DNA of 25,945 bases from Silene noctiflora (Eukaryota; Streptophyta; Magnoliopsida; Caryophyllales; Caryophyllaceae): the NCBI GenBank assembly GCA_009801015.1, contig VHZZ01000539.1, positions 168,766 through 194,710 on the forward strand. Direction: 5' to 3'. A program made the position numbers and the translations under genes. This document shows positions 17,129-25,864 of this stretch, piece after piece; positions within the stretch are counted from its first letter, which is position 1; every line of letters begins with the position of its first letter. The notes under the pieces were generated by a model, which had not been told where the DNA came from, did no database searches, and was given only the letters and a program-made list of their open reading frames with translations.

Positions 17129-17541
17129 TGTCAAGAAACCATATGATAGTTGAAGTCTCACGATCTGTTTTATATTCTAACACGACTCCTCATACAAATG
17201 CACATTGGATGTGAAGTGTGGATGCATTGCAAATCAGGGTGGTAAGATTTGAACCTGTGACCTTACGGTCGCGTTGATACCATGTCGAGAAATCATTTCA
17301 ACTAAAAGATTGAGCGAACAATTGGAGTCTCATGAATATAGGAGCAAACCTAGAACTAAAATTTGGGGTAGCGAATTTTCCTCATGTTGTTTTATACTTA
17401 TGTTAAGATTTCAAATTGAACATTTTTGGATAGCAAAAATCGTTACTTTTAGCCATTTTTCGAAAGTTTGGGGTAACGAGTGCTAGCCTTTACTACAAGC
17501 TAGGTTCCTCCTGTGCTCATGATCGAGTTTATATTCTGACA
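17129..17541 (-). mobile_element. TRIM-like miniature LTR retroelement (minus orientation)
   Basis: The left LTR (17129-17182, internally shortened to 54 bp) starts TGTCAAGAAACC and ends TTCTAACA. The right LTR (17283-17541) starts TGTCGAGAAATC and ends TTCTGACA, and is 72 bp once a nested insertion is removed. Next to the right LTR, 17271-17282 reads TGGTATCAACGC on the minus strand, 10 of 12 bases of the initiator tRNA-Met primer site. Next to the left LTR the minus strand has a purine-rich ATGAGGAGTCG tract. The interior is only about 100 bp, the defining trait of TRIMs. No clear target duplication flanks it. Confidence 0.7.
17336..17515. mobile_element. Small hAT-like element nested in the TRIM LTR
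   Basis: 180 bp between two copies of CTCATGA (17329-17335 and 17516-17522). The imperfect inverted ends are TAGGAGCAAACCTAG on the left and CAGGAGGAACCTAG on the reversed right. Subterminal TTTGGGGTA occurs near both ends. Removing it and one CTCATGA restores a 72-bp LTR, the same length as the solo LTR at 15724. Confidence 0.7.
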
Positions 17542-18386
17542 AACCCTTCACATTTTCTAAAGAAATGAAAAGGATCTTATTTCCTCTAATACGGTCACCG
17601 TCACATTAGTATGATATAGTCTACTTTGGATCAAGTCCGCACGAATTTGTTTTTGGACTCCTTCCTAAAGACTCTCGTACTAAACAAGTTGTGAATTTCT
17701 TATAAACTAGGCAGAACTCCTCTTCTTCGACGTGAAACTTGAGTTGGCTATCTGTTACGAGATATCGGGATATGTCGAGATAACAACATATTCATAATAA
17801 TTAGGAAATACGGTATTGTGATATATCGTAGAGAATAATATTGTGATTTTTTAAAATAAGATATATTTGGTTAGCCATATTATGTAATCTTCGATAATAC
17901 TATATATACACCGCACTTGTAATAGTTAAAGGTACGAACGAACTATCAATAATACAATTTAACCTTGTCTCTATTTCTATTACTATCCCAACAAATACGA
18001 CCCTACATTTTGAATAGATGATATGACTCGTTTTGCAATTAGTCACTTGATCAACGACTCAGCCTCACTTAACTTTTAATCACTACTATTAAGAGGGTTG
18101 AGATAGTGAAAGTTGAGAGGATTAGCATAAATCATGGTGCAAAACCAATAATCAATCAAATAAGGAGTTATCTTAGTACATTAAAAGGTAAATGACCACT
18201 CAATTAAGACACTTATGGCCAATGGGTCCCTTAATTTTAGAGATTTAGCATGGATTGAACCACTTCATGTCACATCCTGCAACCTTTAAGCACCAAATGT
18301 TTTGGATTTAAAGTGACTTGATCAATCGTGTTTCCAAATTATTACATATATATGTGTATATATATCAAAGCGTCTTGCTTGTGACG
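17542..18386. other. Intergenic DNA, nothing recognised
   Basis: AT-rich DNA without supported exons or repeats, apart from a short TATATATGTGTATATATAT stretch near 18345-18364. Confidence 0.5.
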
Positions 18387-18541
18387 GACACTATCCGTCA
18401 CAAGCTGAAGACGGGTAGTGTCCCTCTCACAATAAAGCAAGAGGGAGGGCAAGTGGGGAGAAATGAAGCTTCCAATAGTTGGTGTCACTTGCATATTGTG
18501 AAAGGGACACTATCCGTCTTCAGCTTGTGACGGATAGTATC
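18387..18541. mobile_element. Foldback MITE with 47-bp arms
   Basis: The arms 18387-18433 and 18495-18541 are inverted copies with 44 of 47 bases matching (core TATCCGTCACAAGCTGAAGA). The left end itself forms a hairpin, TTGTGACGGA..TCCGTCACAA. The 61-bp loop is purine-rich (AGAGGGAGGGCAAGTGGGGAG). The true termini may extend a few bases outward. A related GTCACAAGC/CTTGTGACGGA sequence occurs in KNOX intron 4 near 8690-8700. Confidence 0.8.
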
Positions 18542-18554
18542 TTCAATGAAAATT

Positions 18555-18556
<2 letters not shown>

Positions 18557-18598
<42 letters not shown>
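18557..18598. repeat. (TA)21 microsatellite
   Basis: Twenty-one uninterrupted TA units. The last TA is also the left target copy of the MITE that begins at 18599. Confidence 0.95.
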
Positions 18599-18599
<1 letters not shown>

Positions 18600-18926
18600 T
18601 CCCTCCTATTCTTCTTTTTCTTCCTATTATTTGTAGGCACGGCCGCACGGGTATTAAGATGAGTAATAAAATAAGAGTAAAAAAGTTGGGTGGGGTTTGG
18701 TGATAGAAGAGAGGGGTGAATAATTAGGAGTTAAATAAGAAATTATGGATCACAAACATTAAAAAAGGAATAAAATAGGAGTAAAAGAGTTGGGTGAGAT
18801 TTGGTTATAGGAGAGAGATGGATAAAATAAGAGTAAAACTGTAAAAGTTTCCAAAATAAGAAAGATGAAGAAAACCTGAATATTCCGTTTAAGGAAATAG
18901 GGAAGAAAATGGTAAATAGGAGGAAA
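18599..18926. mobile_element. Stowaway-like MITE next to the TA tract
   Basis: 328 bp with TA at both edges. The left end CTCCCTCCTATTCTTC and the reversed right end TTTCCTCCTATTTACC both continue into TTTTCTTCC..TATT. The interior repeats a unit with AAATAAGAGTAAAA..GTTGGGTG.G.TTTGGT about twice (from about 18665 and from about 18770). Non-coding. Confidence 0.65.
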
Positions 18927-19211
18927 TATTATTTATTTATAACACATGTTTCCAAATTATAATCACACTCATATTAATGTCGTTTCTTTTGTTTTAATTT
19001 AATTAATTACCTAGTAAAAGTAGCTAGCTGGAAGCAAATCACTTGTCGTTTTCTTAGTAAAACATGACATTATTGTCCCCAAATTAATAAATAAATGATA
19101 CACCGAATAAAACGGTCTAGTACTGTGAGACAGTTTATTTTTATAAAAAAATATTCATTTCTTATTAATTAGCTCACACAATATATAATTATTGTTTGTA
19201 TTGAAATTATA
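18927..19211. other. Intergenic spacer
   Basis: AT-rich spacer between two MITEs with no feature that I can support. Confidence 0.5.
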
Positions 19212-19418
19212 CTCCCTTTGTTTCAGTCATTTGTTTGTCTTTGGTTTTGACACAAAACCAAGGAAAAATAAGGGGATTGGTTATTAGATGACAAAATGTA
19301 CGAAATTGAGTGTAAAGTATCCAATTGTTCTTCAAAAACAATTTTAAAATTGAACGAAAATAATAAACTGAAACTTCCCAAAATAAAATATACGAACAAA
19401 TAATCGGAAGGGAGGGAA
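19212..19418. mobile_element. Stowaway-type MITE
   Basis: 207 bp, TA at both edges. The left end is CTCCCTTTGTTTCAGTCATT, the reversed right end TTCCCTCCCTTCCGATTATT, and both go into TGTT.GT. The interior GTTTTGACACAAAACCAAGG closely resembles GGTTTTGGCACAAACACCAA in the copy at 3974, so both belong to one family. Confidence 0.8.
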
Positions 19419-19420
19419 TA

Positions 19421-20413
19421 CAAAAGTCGAGATTATAAAACATCAAAGGAAGAAGTCATCGTCAATGATTGGAGAATATGACGAATGGATGCCTTTACAA
19501 GGATATAAATTTGAAGGATGGGGTTTCAATGCCTTGTTATGGGACAATTTTGATGTCGGCCTTCTTAATACGTTATTTTATTAATAATAATTAAATAACT
19601 ATAAGCCAACTAAGTTTCTACCTGGTTGATTAAAGCAATCCGTTTTACATCTCTACAATAGATACGAGTTATTCGTCACCAATTGTTGGTGCCAATAAAA
19701 GTAAATTTCCTCCATCAAAGAATCAAACGAAAAATCCCCTTAAAAGCTATACGAAGAGAGCGATACAAGGACGAGCCGAATTGTTATATCAAGTTTTAAG
19801 ATCCATAGTTTTAGAGGAGGAATTTTTACTTTGGTTTCTATTAGAATTGTTTTCGATTTTACGTATCATTTGTAAGTGTCGTTTGACGTTTAATTAATAA
19901 ATTGGTCTTTCTTTCAAAAAAAAAAAAAACAACTAACTAAAAATTGAATTGTACATGATAAACAGTGTTTATCCCAAGCAAAAATAACTTATCTCATAAA
20001 AATATCACAAACTTACTTATACTAATACATTGAATGGAAAGAGTACTTGTTAACCATCAACATGAGTTATTGAGGTAGCAACAATAATTAGGGAGTACAT
20101 TGCATATTTGCATTCAAGATCGAACTCTTTAATGACGAGTTATTTTTGTTGATTAATTTACTATCTCTGAAATTCGGTACAAAATCTGTGAATATTTGAG
20201 GTAGCAAACTAGCAACAATCATTATTCATTCACAAGGGGATAAAGTCAAAGACCGTGCGTACCGAAAAGTCAAAACGTTTACGGAACCCTTTTCTCTCAT
20301 CATTTATTGGTAGACATTCACACGTACACCAAGAATTTGTACTCGTAATAAACTAATAATTGTGCAACCAGAGAAGACGTGTAATTTCTTTGGAGCGTGA
20401 TTCACACGTTTGT
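19421..20413. other. Intergenic DNA, nothing recognised
   Basis: AT-rich. There is a poly-A run near 19917-19929 and no coding exon. The A-run could be the tail of a retroelement whose head I cannot identify. Confidence 0.45.
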
Positions 20414-20431
20414 AATACGCCGTATAAATGT

Positions 20432-20601
20432 ACCCATCAGCATTTAGATCAACTGGCAAGGGGTTGTTTTAGCTTAACCAGAGGTCTTGTGCTCGAACCC
20501 TAGGAACGCAGCAGTGTTGAAACTCATGAGGGAGAGCTTTACCGCCCTAGTCCTACCCGGCTCAAATCCGGATTAAACCGGATAGTTTACACCAAAAAAA
20601 A
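20432..20601 (+). mobile_element. SINE with poly-A tail
   Basis: The body begins ACCCATCAGCATTTAGATC, has an A-box-like AGATCAACTGGCAAGG and a B-box-like GTGCTCGAACCC, and ends GTTTACACC plus about ten A. It is flanked by an 18-base direct repeat (20414-20431 and 20602-20619) that differs in three adjacent bases, AATACGCCGTATAAATGT against AATACTTTGTATAAATGT. The boxes are less perfect than in the intronic SINE, and the family is different. Confidence 0.75.
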
Positions 20602-20927
20602 AATACTTTGTATAAATGTGAGATGAATTAAAATTCTTACATAATTTTTACTTTGTTTCATGGTTATTTCATGTGTTATGATCACATGTTAGAAAATCAT
20701 GTTTTAATTTTGTGGATTATTTACGGTTGGCTTTCAATTTGTTCAATAAATATCTACATTAATAGAAATATATGAGCAATCTGATCTATGTGTATACTTT
20801 TCCTTGGATAATTTCCTCGAGCTTGATTAACATTCCGAACTTTGTCCTTTCACCCCAACCTGGCCTCTTGCGTACCCAAATGTCACACACAAAGTATCCA
20901 CCTTTCCTGGTTGTCACAAGACCCTAA

Positions 20928-21322
20928 GAGCATCCACATCCAAGAGGATGATTTTCTCCTCTTATTTCATCTCTTTCCTTCTCTAATTTTGACATTTTAC
21001 TTTCACCCATATCCCAATATCTTCATCCTCTTATTTTTACCCTTCTTATTAAAATTTCACATCAAAGAGGATCCTCTTAATCTCCTCTCTCAAATTTTTT
21101 ATAACCAAAAAATAAAAAAGAAGTAACTTATATGCCACATGTTAAATGATGAATGACTAGTAGGCACGAGGGCCAATGTTGCATATCCTCTAAAAATAGA
21201 GGAAGTGTTTCTCTTCCTCATTCTAAGAGGATATGTAACAATGGTTCCACATTGAAGAGGACATCCTCTTAGATGAGAGAGAGTGCTAAGAGGATGGTCC
21301 ATCCTCTTCAATGTGGATGCTC
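20928..21322. mobile_element. Tourist-type (PIF/Harbinger-linked) MITE
   Basis: 395 bp flanked by TAA on both sides (20925-20927 and 21323-21325). The inverted ends GAGCATCCACATCCAAGAGG and GAGCATCCACATTGAAGAGG match at 21 of 23 bases over the longer end. The interior holds many AAGAGGAT/ATCCTCTT units in both senses. A TAA duplication is typical of PIF/Harbinger. Open frames inside are chance products. Confidence 0.85.
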
Positions 21323-21460
21323 TAATTCCCTATCCGAGAAGGTGGATAGATGTCTAGACCTTAGGGGTAAAATGTAGAGCCTTTGTTGGTAGCTTGACCT
21401 AACACTTTGATAATTAGGTCACTTATTATTTGAAACTTCGTATTATTTGACGGTTTAGTA

Positions 21461-21678
21461 CTTCTTTAATCTCCACCATTTGTTTATCTTTAGTGTATTC
21501 TAAAAATCAAGGGAAAAGGATGAGAATTGTTCTTATATATAATTATTGGATAACGGCAGAATCAAGATGACCGTGATGATCAAATAATTCATGAAAACAT
21601 TCTCAAATTAGAAAGTTCAACAAATAAGTAAGTTACTTGAAAAAGAAATAGATAAGCAAATGACCGAAACTAGATAAG
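21461..21678. mobile_element. Stowaway-type MITE, decayed copy
   Basis: 218 bp, TA at both edges. The left end is CTTCTTTAATCTCCACCATT and the reversed right end CTTATCTAGTTTCGGTCATT; both continue TG.TTATCT. Same family as the elements at 3974, 16479 and 19212. Confidence 0.65.
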
Positions 21679-21750
21679 TAAAATATGAATAAAATAGGCC
21701 TCTAGGAGTTAATTGCATAACATCATTGTAATATATACTCCGTACATGGT

Positions 21751-21827
21751 ATGACGACTTGATTTCATTGATCGGCTTAGTGACAAAACGAGTGATTACT
21801 GAAATTGTGAATAATAAGAGGAGTGTA
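21751..21827. repeat. 77-bp direct repeat, copy 1
   Basis: Identical over 77 bases to 22048-22124, from ATGACGACTTGATTTC to AGGAGTGTA. A third, diverged partial copy (TTTCATTGATTGACTTAGTA) lies at about 22155-22186. Confidence 0.92.
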
Positions 21828-21910
21828 CATCCTTACTCACATAGATGTAATTAATCATAATGTTGTTCTTTAATGGTCTATTTGATAGGTACTTACCTCG
21901 GGTGACCGAG

Positions 21911-22045
21911 ATGGTAACACCCTTGGTTGCCAGGAAAGATCTAGTGAAGGCTTCCTTGATAAGTGGGGATGTTACAAAGTGGTATCAGAGCGACGATTTT
22001 GAAACCTGTAACCGATAAACCCAATGAATCGAGTGAGTCAAAGTA
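21911..22045 (+). mobile_element. Gypsy-like LTR fragment with primer-binding site
   Basis: TGGTAACACCCTTGG near 21912 resembles the TGTAACACCC start of many gypsy LTRs, and GGGGATGTTACA (ending 21976) resembles their end. Three bases later, 21980-21991 is TGGTATCAGAGC, the initiator tRNA-Met primer site, followed by the ACGATTTTGAAACCTGTAAC leader. If both ends are real, the LTR is deleted to about 66 bp. No coding part follows. Confidence 0.6.
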
Positions 22046-22047
22046 AA

Positions 22048-22124
22048 ATGACGACTTGATTTCATTGATCGGCTTAGTGACAAAACGAGTGATTACTGAA
22101 ATTGTGAATAATAAGAGGAGTGTA
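22048..22124. repeat. 77-bp direct repeat, copy 2
   Basis: Exact copy of 21751-21827, 297 bp downstream. The segment between the two copies contains the gypsy-like LTR/PBS fragment. Confidence 0.92.
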
Positions 22125-23417
22125 GATTTTTCGTTAATTGATTTTCCCCTAATTTCATTGATTGACTTAGTAACAAAACGATTACCTTTACCGGTCCGTC
22201 TCTCTCTGTCACGAGTATATTTTGCCCTGTAACAAATTTTGATTAGACAACCAGTTTGACAAATTAAAAAAGAAAATAAAATAAAAAAGTGACGTGGAAG
22301 GTCACAATCGGACACTGAGGGACAGTGACGTGAAACCTGGGACCAAAGACACGCGGCGTTATATAAACTAGTGGGACCGGAAGGTGGGCGACCATTAGAG
22401 CACGCGCCGTGAGTGCGAATAGTATTTATACATGTGGGATATTATTGGTCGGAAATTGGAAAGTCCAAGGACCACCATGAAGTATGACAACTCGAGTGAT
22501 GGAAATTGATTCTTGCACAGCCAAGCCGAGCATACTCCATTTCTGATAATAATAATTTTATATAAATAAAATACGGAATATTACAGGTATGTATGTGATC
22601 TCTCACATTCTCACAACCCTCTTTTATTTGTCTCTTTGTCTCATGTCACAAACTGTGAAAGGATTTTGTGCGTTACAAATGAGAATTTGCGTGTTATTAT
22701 TATATAGCAGACCTATATTATGTAATAATTATAGATTTGTACTAGGGCTGGACATTGGATGGATCCTACCTACCGGGACCTTATAGTGTCTGTGTGAGGA
22801 GATGGTTTGTACCAAGTTCTCTCGAGTTTGGGCGGAAACCGATCTTGATAGACAAAAATCCACCTCGAAAAACCAGGCAGGGACATTGTGGCTCAAACAT
22901 AACCCGTTAAGAGGAGTGATACTTTTCCCACCTTAAAGTCCGACGGGGTTAGTCCACACCCTACACCTCTAATTAAACATAAAAATGTGATTAATTGTGA
23001 AAATGAGTTGATCAATGTTATTACAATATTTTTTTTAATATAGAAATTTATTCAGGATTGAGGCTTTTTTTTCTTACCGGGATAGAGATAATATCTTTAT
23101 TTCAAATTGCAACTTTGCCAATAAATAGCCCACCCCCAATACAACCACATTTTAAAAAAATGGAAGCGACTAATTTAGGTAGCAATGTTGTTTAAATAAC
23201 ACCGGGGGATAAATAAATAACATGGAATATATTTTTAAGCATAAGAAATAAACAGATAAATAGTTTTACAACATTCTCATTTAAGACAACATTATCCGTC
23301 TTAAACTTATGATGGGTCAAGTAGTTAGAATAAAGCAAAAGTAGAATGCGTTAGGAAAAACAACAGTATTGTCTTATATGTACGAATCGAATGATACTTA
23401 ACCCGTTCTATTGTTAA
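22125..23417. other. Intergenic DNA with an isolated TATA-like site
   Basis: No coding exon recognised. Near 22345-22370 the plus strand has ACACGCGGCG followed by TTATATAAAC, a promoter-like pairing, but no gene follows within view. A GTTACAAATGAGAATTTGC sequence at 22672-22690 belongs to a small dispersed motif family. Confidence 0.4.
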
Positions 23418-23503
23418 GACGAATATAAGGAAAACTTATTGAGTTAGTTTTTACCTCCGAGACGAATATAAGGAAAACTTATTGAGTTAGTTTTTACCTC
23501 CGA
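23418..23503. repeat. 43-bp tandem duplication
   Basis: Two identical head-to-tail copies (23418-23460 and 23461-23503) of a unit beginning GACGAATATAAGG and ending TTACCTCCGA. The perfect identity suggests a recent slippage or unequal exchange. Confidence 0.95.
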
Positions 23504-25688
23504 GCCTAACGAGAAAGGACACAATCTTATGTGAACCCATTAGGGTTAATAATTTCAAATAGACAACTATTGAAAAATAATTTTAAAAAATGTACGAGTT
23601 CTAAGCTAGTTTTTAAAATGTACTCCGTATTAAAAACAAATAAAATTCTTTACACAACCCCCAAAACATCTACTCCATAACTTTTAAAAGTTTTTGATTG
23701 CCTTGTCCGTCTTAAGATCAAAACATTCCGAATGACATTCACTTGCATATATAGTACTCTTTACCATACCCGTTTTTTTTTTTTTTTTTTTTTTGCTAAG
23801 GAGTATTATCTTACCCATCATATTATGAATCGCTTTAAGTTTTTAAAGAGTCTTTTTCGTGACAGTCTCTTTAAAAAAACATCTCACAGCCCCCTCACCA
23901 CCTATCCTCCCATTTATTCCTTGGTCACGCATATCTCTGAATTAACGGATTTTATCCGTCACAAATGAGAATTTTACTAAGTTTATACTGATATTCTCGT
24001 CTTAAACAAAAATTTGATAAGAAGTCTGGTATATGAGTACATGAATCGGACCAAATTCACATAGCATGCCTCCTAAAGCTATGTATGTAGGCAAGTAGGT
24101 CAGCCCTAGAAAGAAAAGGGGTACAGGACTACAGGCATGAAGCATTGAGAGATACAGTAGTTGGAAATCCAAGAAACGATTTAATTAGCAGATTGGGCAG
24201 CGATAAGGTGGCCGGCTTTTTCTGTGCCCGCCGTCGGCCAAAGTTTAGGGCCACTTTACCATTCTGCTCTCTCTATATTTCTTGTCTGTCTGGCCCCCAT
24301 TTCTCATCAACACTCAGTTTTCCTTGTTTATCGTGACAATTGACTAACTTATTCCTGCATTACTACTTTTGTTTTTACAAGAGCGTTTTACATGTGGAAT
24401 ACTTATTCCTGCATTACTACTTTTTTATATTTCGGGTGGAACTACACTAACAATTGAGAAATATTTAGAAAATACAAAACTTGATCTTGATTAAGACAGA
24501 TATACTAAATCTGGTAAAATTGACCTGATCTGAATGGTTCTGTTCGACACCTGAACTCAAGACCCGAACTCCGAATTGACCTGACCCAGTGTAACCCGGC
24601 CAGAATGTTTATTATTGTAAACTGATTATTATTCATTATTAAATAACTTGATTATAGTTAAGCTAAAAATGAACTAAACTCGAAATAACCCGACCCCTCG
24701 AATTCTTGCAAACCCGATTGACCCGAACCGATTAACATGTTTGCCGGGCCTAAACGTATCCCTTTTAAACATAAGGGTAAAAGAGGGTTAAATAGTATAA
24801 TTAATAAGAAAAACAAAATGTTCAAGAGTTGGTTAATTGCTTGTGTCATCTATTGAATTAATAATATGTGTCGCATTTCATTCTTAAAACTTAAAACAAG
24901 TCCGTTAAAAAGAGAGGACCTCCTAAACACAAATGGAGAGAGCAGGAAGGGTGTTAAAGGAAAGTGGGGAGGGCAAGTGGGAGGGGCGATGAGACGTCAC
25001 AAGCAAGACAAACGGGTTAATGTGTTAGGGAGTCATGGGAAATGGAATCTGGCAAAATGGACCCCTACTCTAATTGGCCTGGAGCAGCCTGCCCTAAGGC
25101 AAACGGCATACAGTCCTGGAAAACACCCCCGCAAACCATAGGGTCCCACTAACAATTCTTTTATGCTTTGGCTGCAACGCCCCACTTCCTTCCCAGGGAT
25201 CAACCTTATTCCTTGTCCAAAACCATCTACGGAGTAGTATATTATTGGAGCCGACCGTCGTGCATGTAATCGTCACAAATAAGAATTTACGTTAGTGGAG
25301 AACCAGCCTACGTGTTAATGTGCTACTATTATTTACCTACCTTCAATTCAACAAGTTACTTTTTTTTTTTTTTTTTTAGGTCACCTTAACAAGTGAACTT
25401 TATTATGGAGTAGTATAGTTAGTGTATGCTATAAATTGTTTAAGATCTAAATTAAAATTCTAAATTATCGATACATACTTGTCTTAAAATTTAGTTAGCA
25501 AAATTTTTGTCAGTTTCAATTGAGGTAATCATAGTAGTTTTCATTCTGTTTGTCTAACTCTTGATTTTAGTTCGGTCTTAGTTCAGTTAGCTCGCCTATC
25601 ATATTATTTGATTTGAGTTGTTTTGGCTCGGCACAAGTTTGAATGAGGTTAAAGTCCGAATATGATAAAATTAAAGTGGAACCGTTAT
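23504..25688. other. Intergenic DNA with repeat fragments, no gene seen
   Basis: It contains a T-run (about 23775-23794), a 24-bp direct repeat (24347-24370 and 24401-24424), GACCCGA-type low-complexity DNA (24540-24740), a T-run near 25361-25378, and two copies of the GTCACAAAT.AGAATTT motif (23958-23977 and 25272-25291). A purine-rich stretch at 24900-24990 (GTGGGGAGGGCAAGTGGGAG) resembles the loop of the foldback MITE at 18387. No frame has recognisable protein features. Confidence 0.45.
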
Positions 25689-25864
25689 TGTTAGATATTG
25701 ATAAGATTATAGAGAGGATTGCATAAGGAAGAATTGTATTATTGATAATATGATTTAATGATCCTGACAAATACAATAGACTCGGTATTTATAGGGACGC
25801 ATATCTAAACCCAATTCTAGAATATTCCTGAATATTCTACCTTATATTATTTCCTAATATCTCC
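25689..25864 (-). repeat. Probable copia-like LTR (minus orientation), right edge uncertain
   Basis: The plus strand starts TGTTAGATATTGATAAG, so the minus strand ends CTTATCAATATCTAACA, a common LTR end. On the minus strand a good TATA box, TATAAATA (25786-25793), lies within CCCTATAAATACCGAG, as expected for an LTR promoter. No primer-binding site precedes 25689, and I found no clear target duplication. It may be a solo LTR, or the terminal LTR of an element that continues beyond the window. Confidence 0.4.

Noticed and set aside
17221..17282. tRNA-like B box (GGTTCAAATCTTACC on the minus strand) as a tRNA gene or SINE
   Set aside because: No matching acceptor stem or A box in the right place. 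It lies within the interior of the TRIM-like element next to its primer-binding site, which explains the context better.
20440..20480. A- and B-box-like sequence as a tRNA gene
   Set aside because: No cloverleaf can be drawn. The A-tail and flanking duplication show a SINE.
20842..21126. 94-codon plus-strand open frame
   Set aside because: Mostly inside the Tourist-type MITE; the Phe/Leu-rich translation follows from its CTCTT repeats.
21941..22315. 124-codon minus-strand open frame
   Set aside because: It reads backwards through the LTR/PBS fragment and the 77-bp repeat, with no domain seen.
23418..23503. Tandem repeat as a CRISPR unit
   Set aside because: Only two directly adjacent copies without spacers, in a plant genome.
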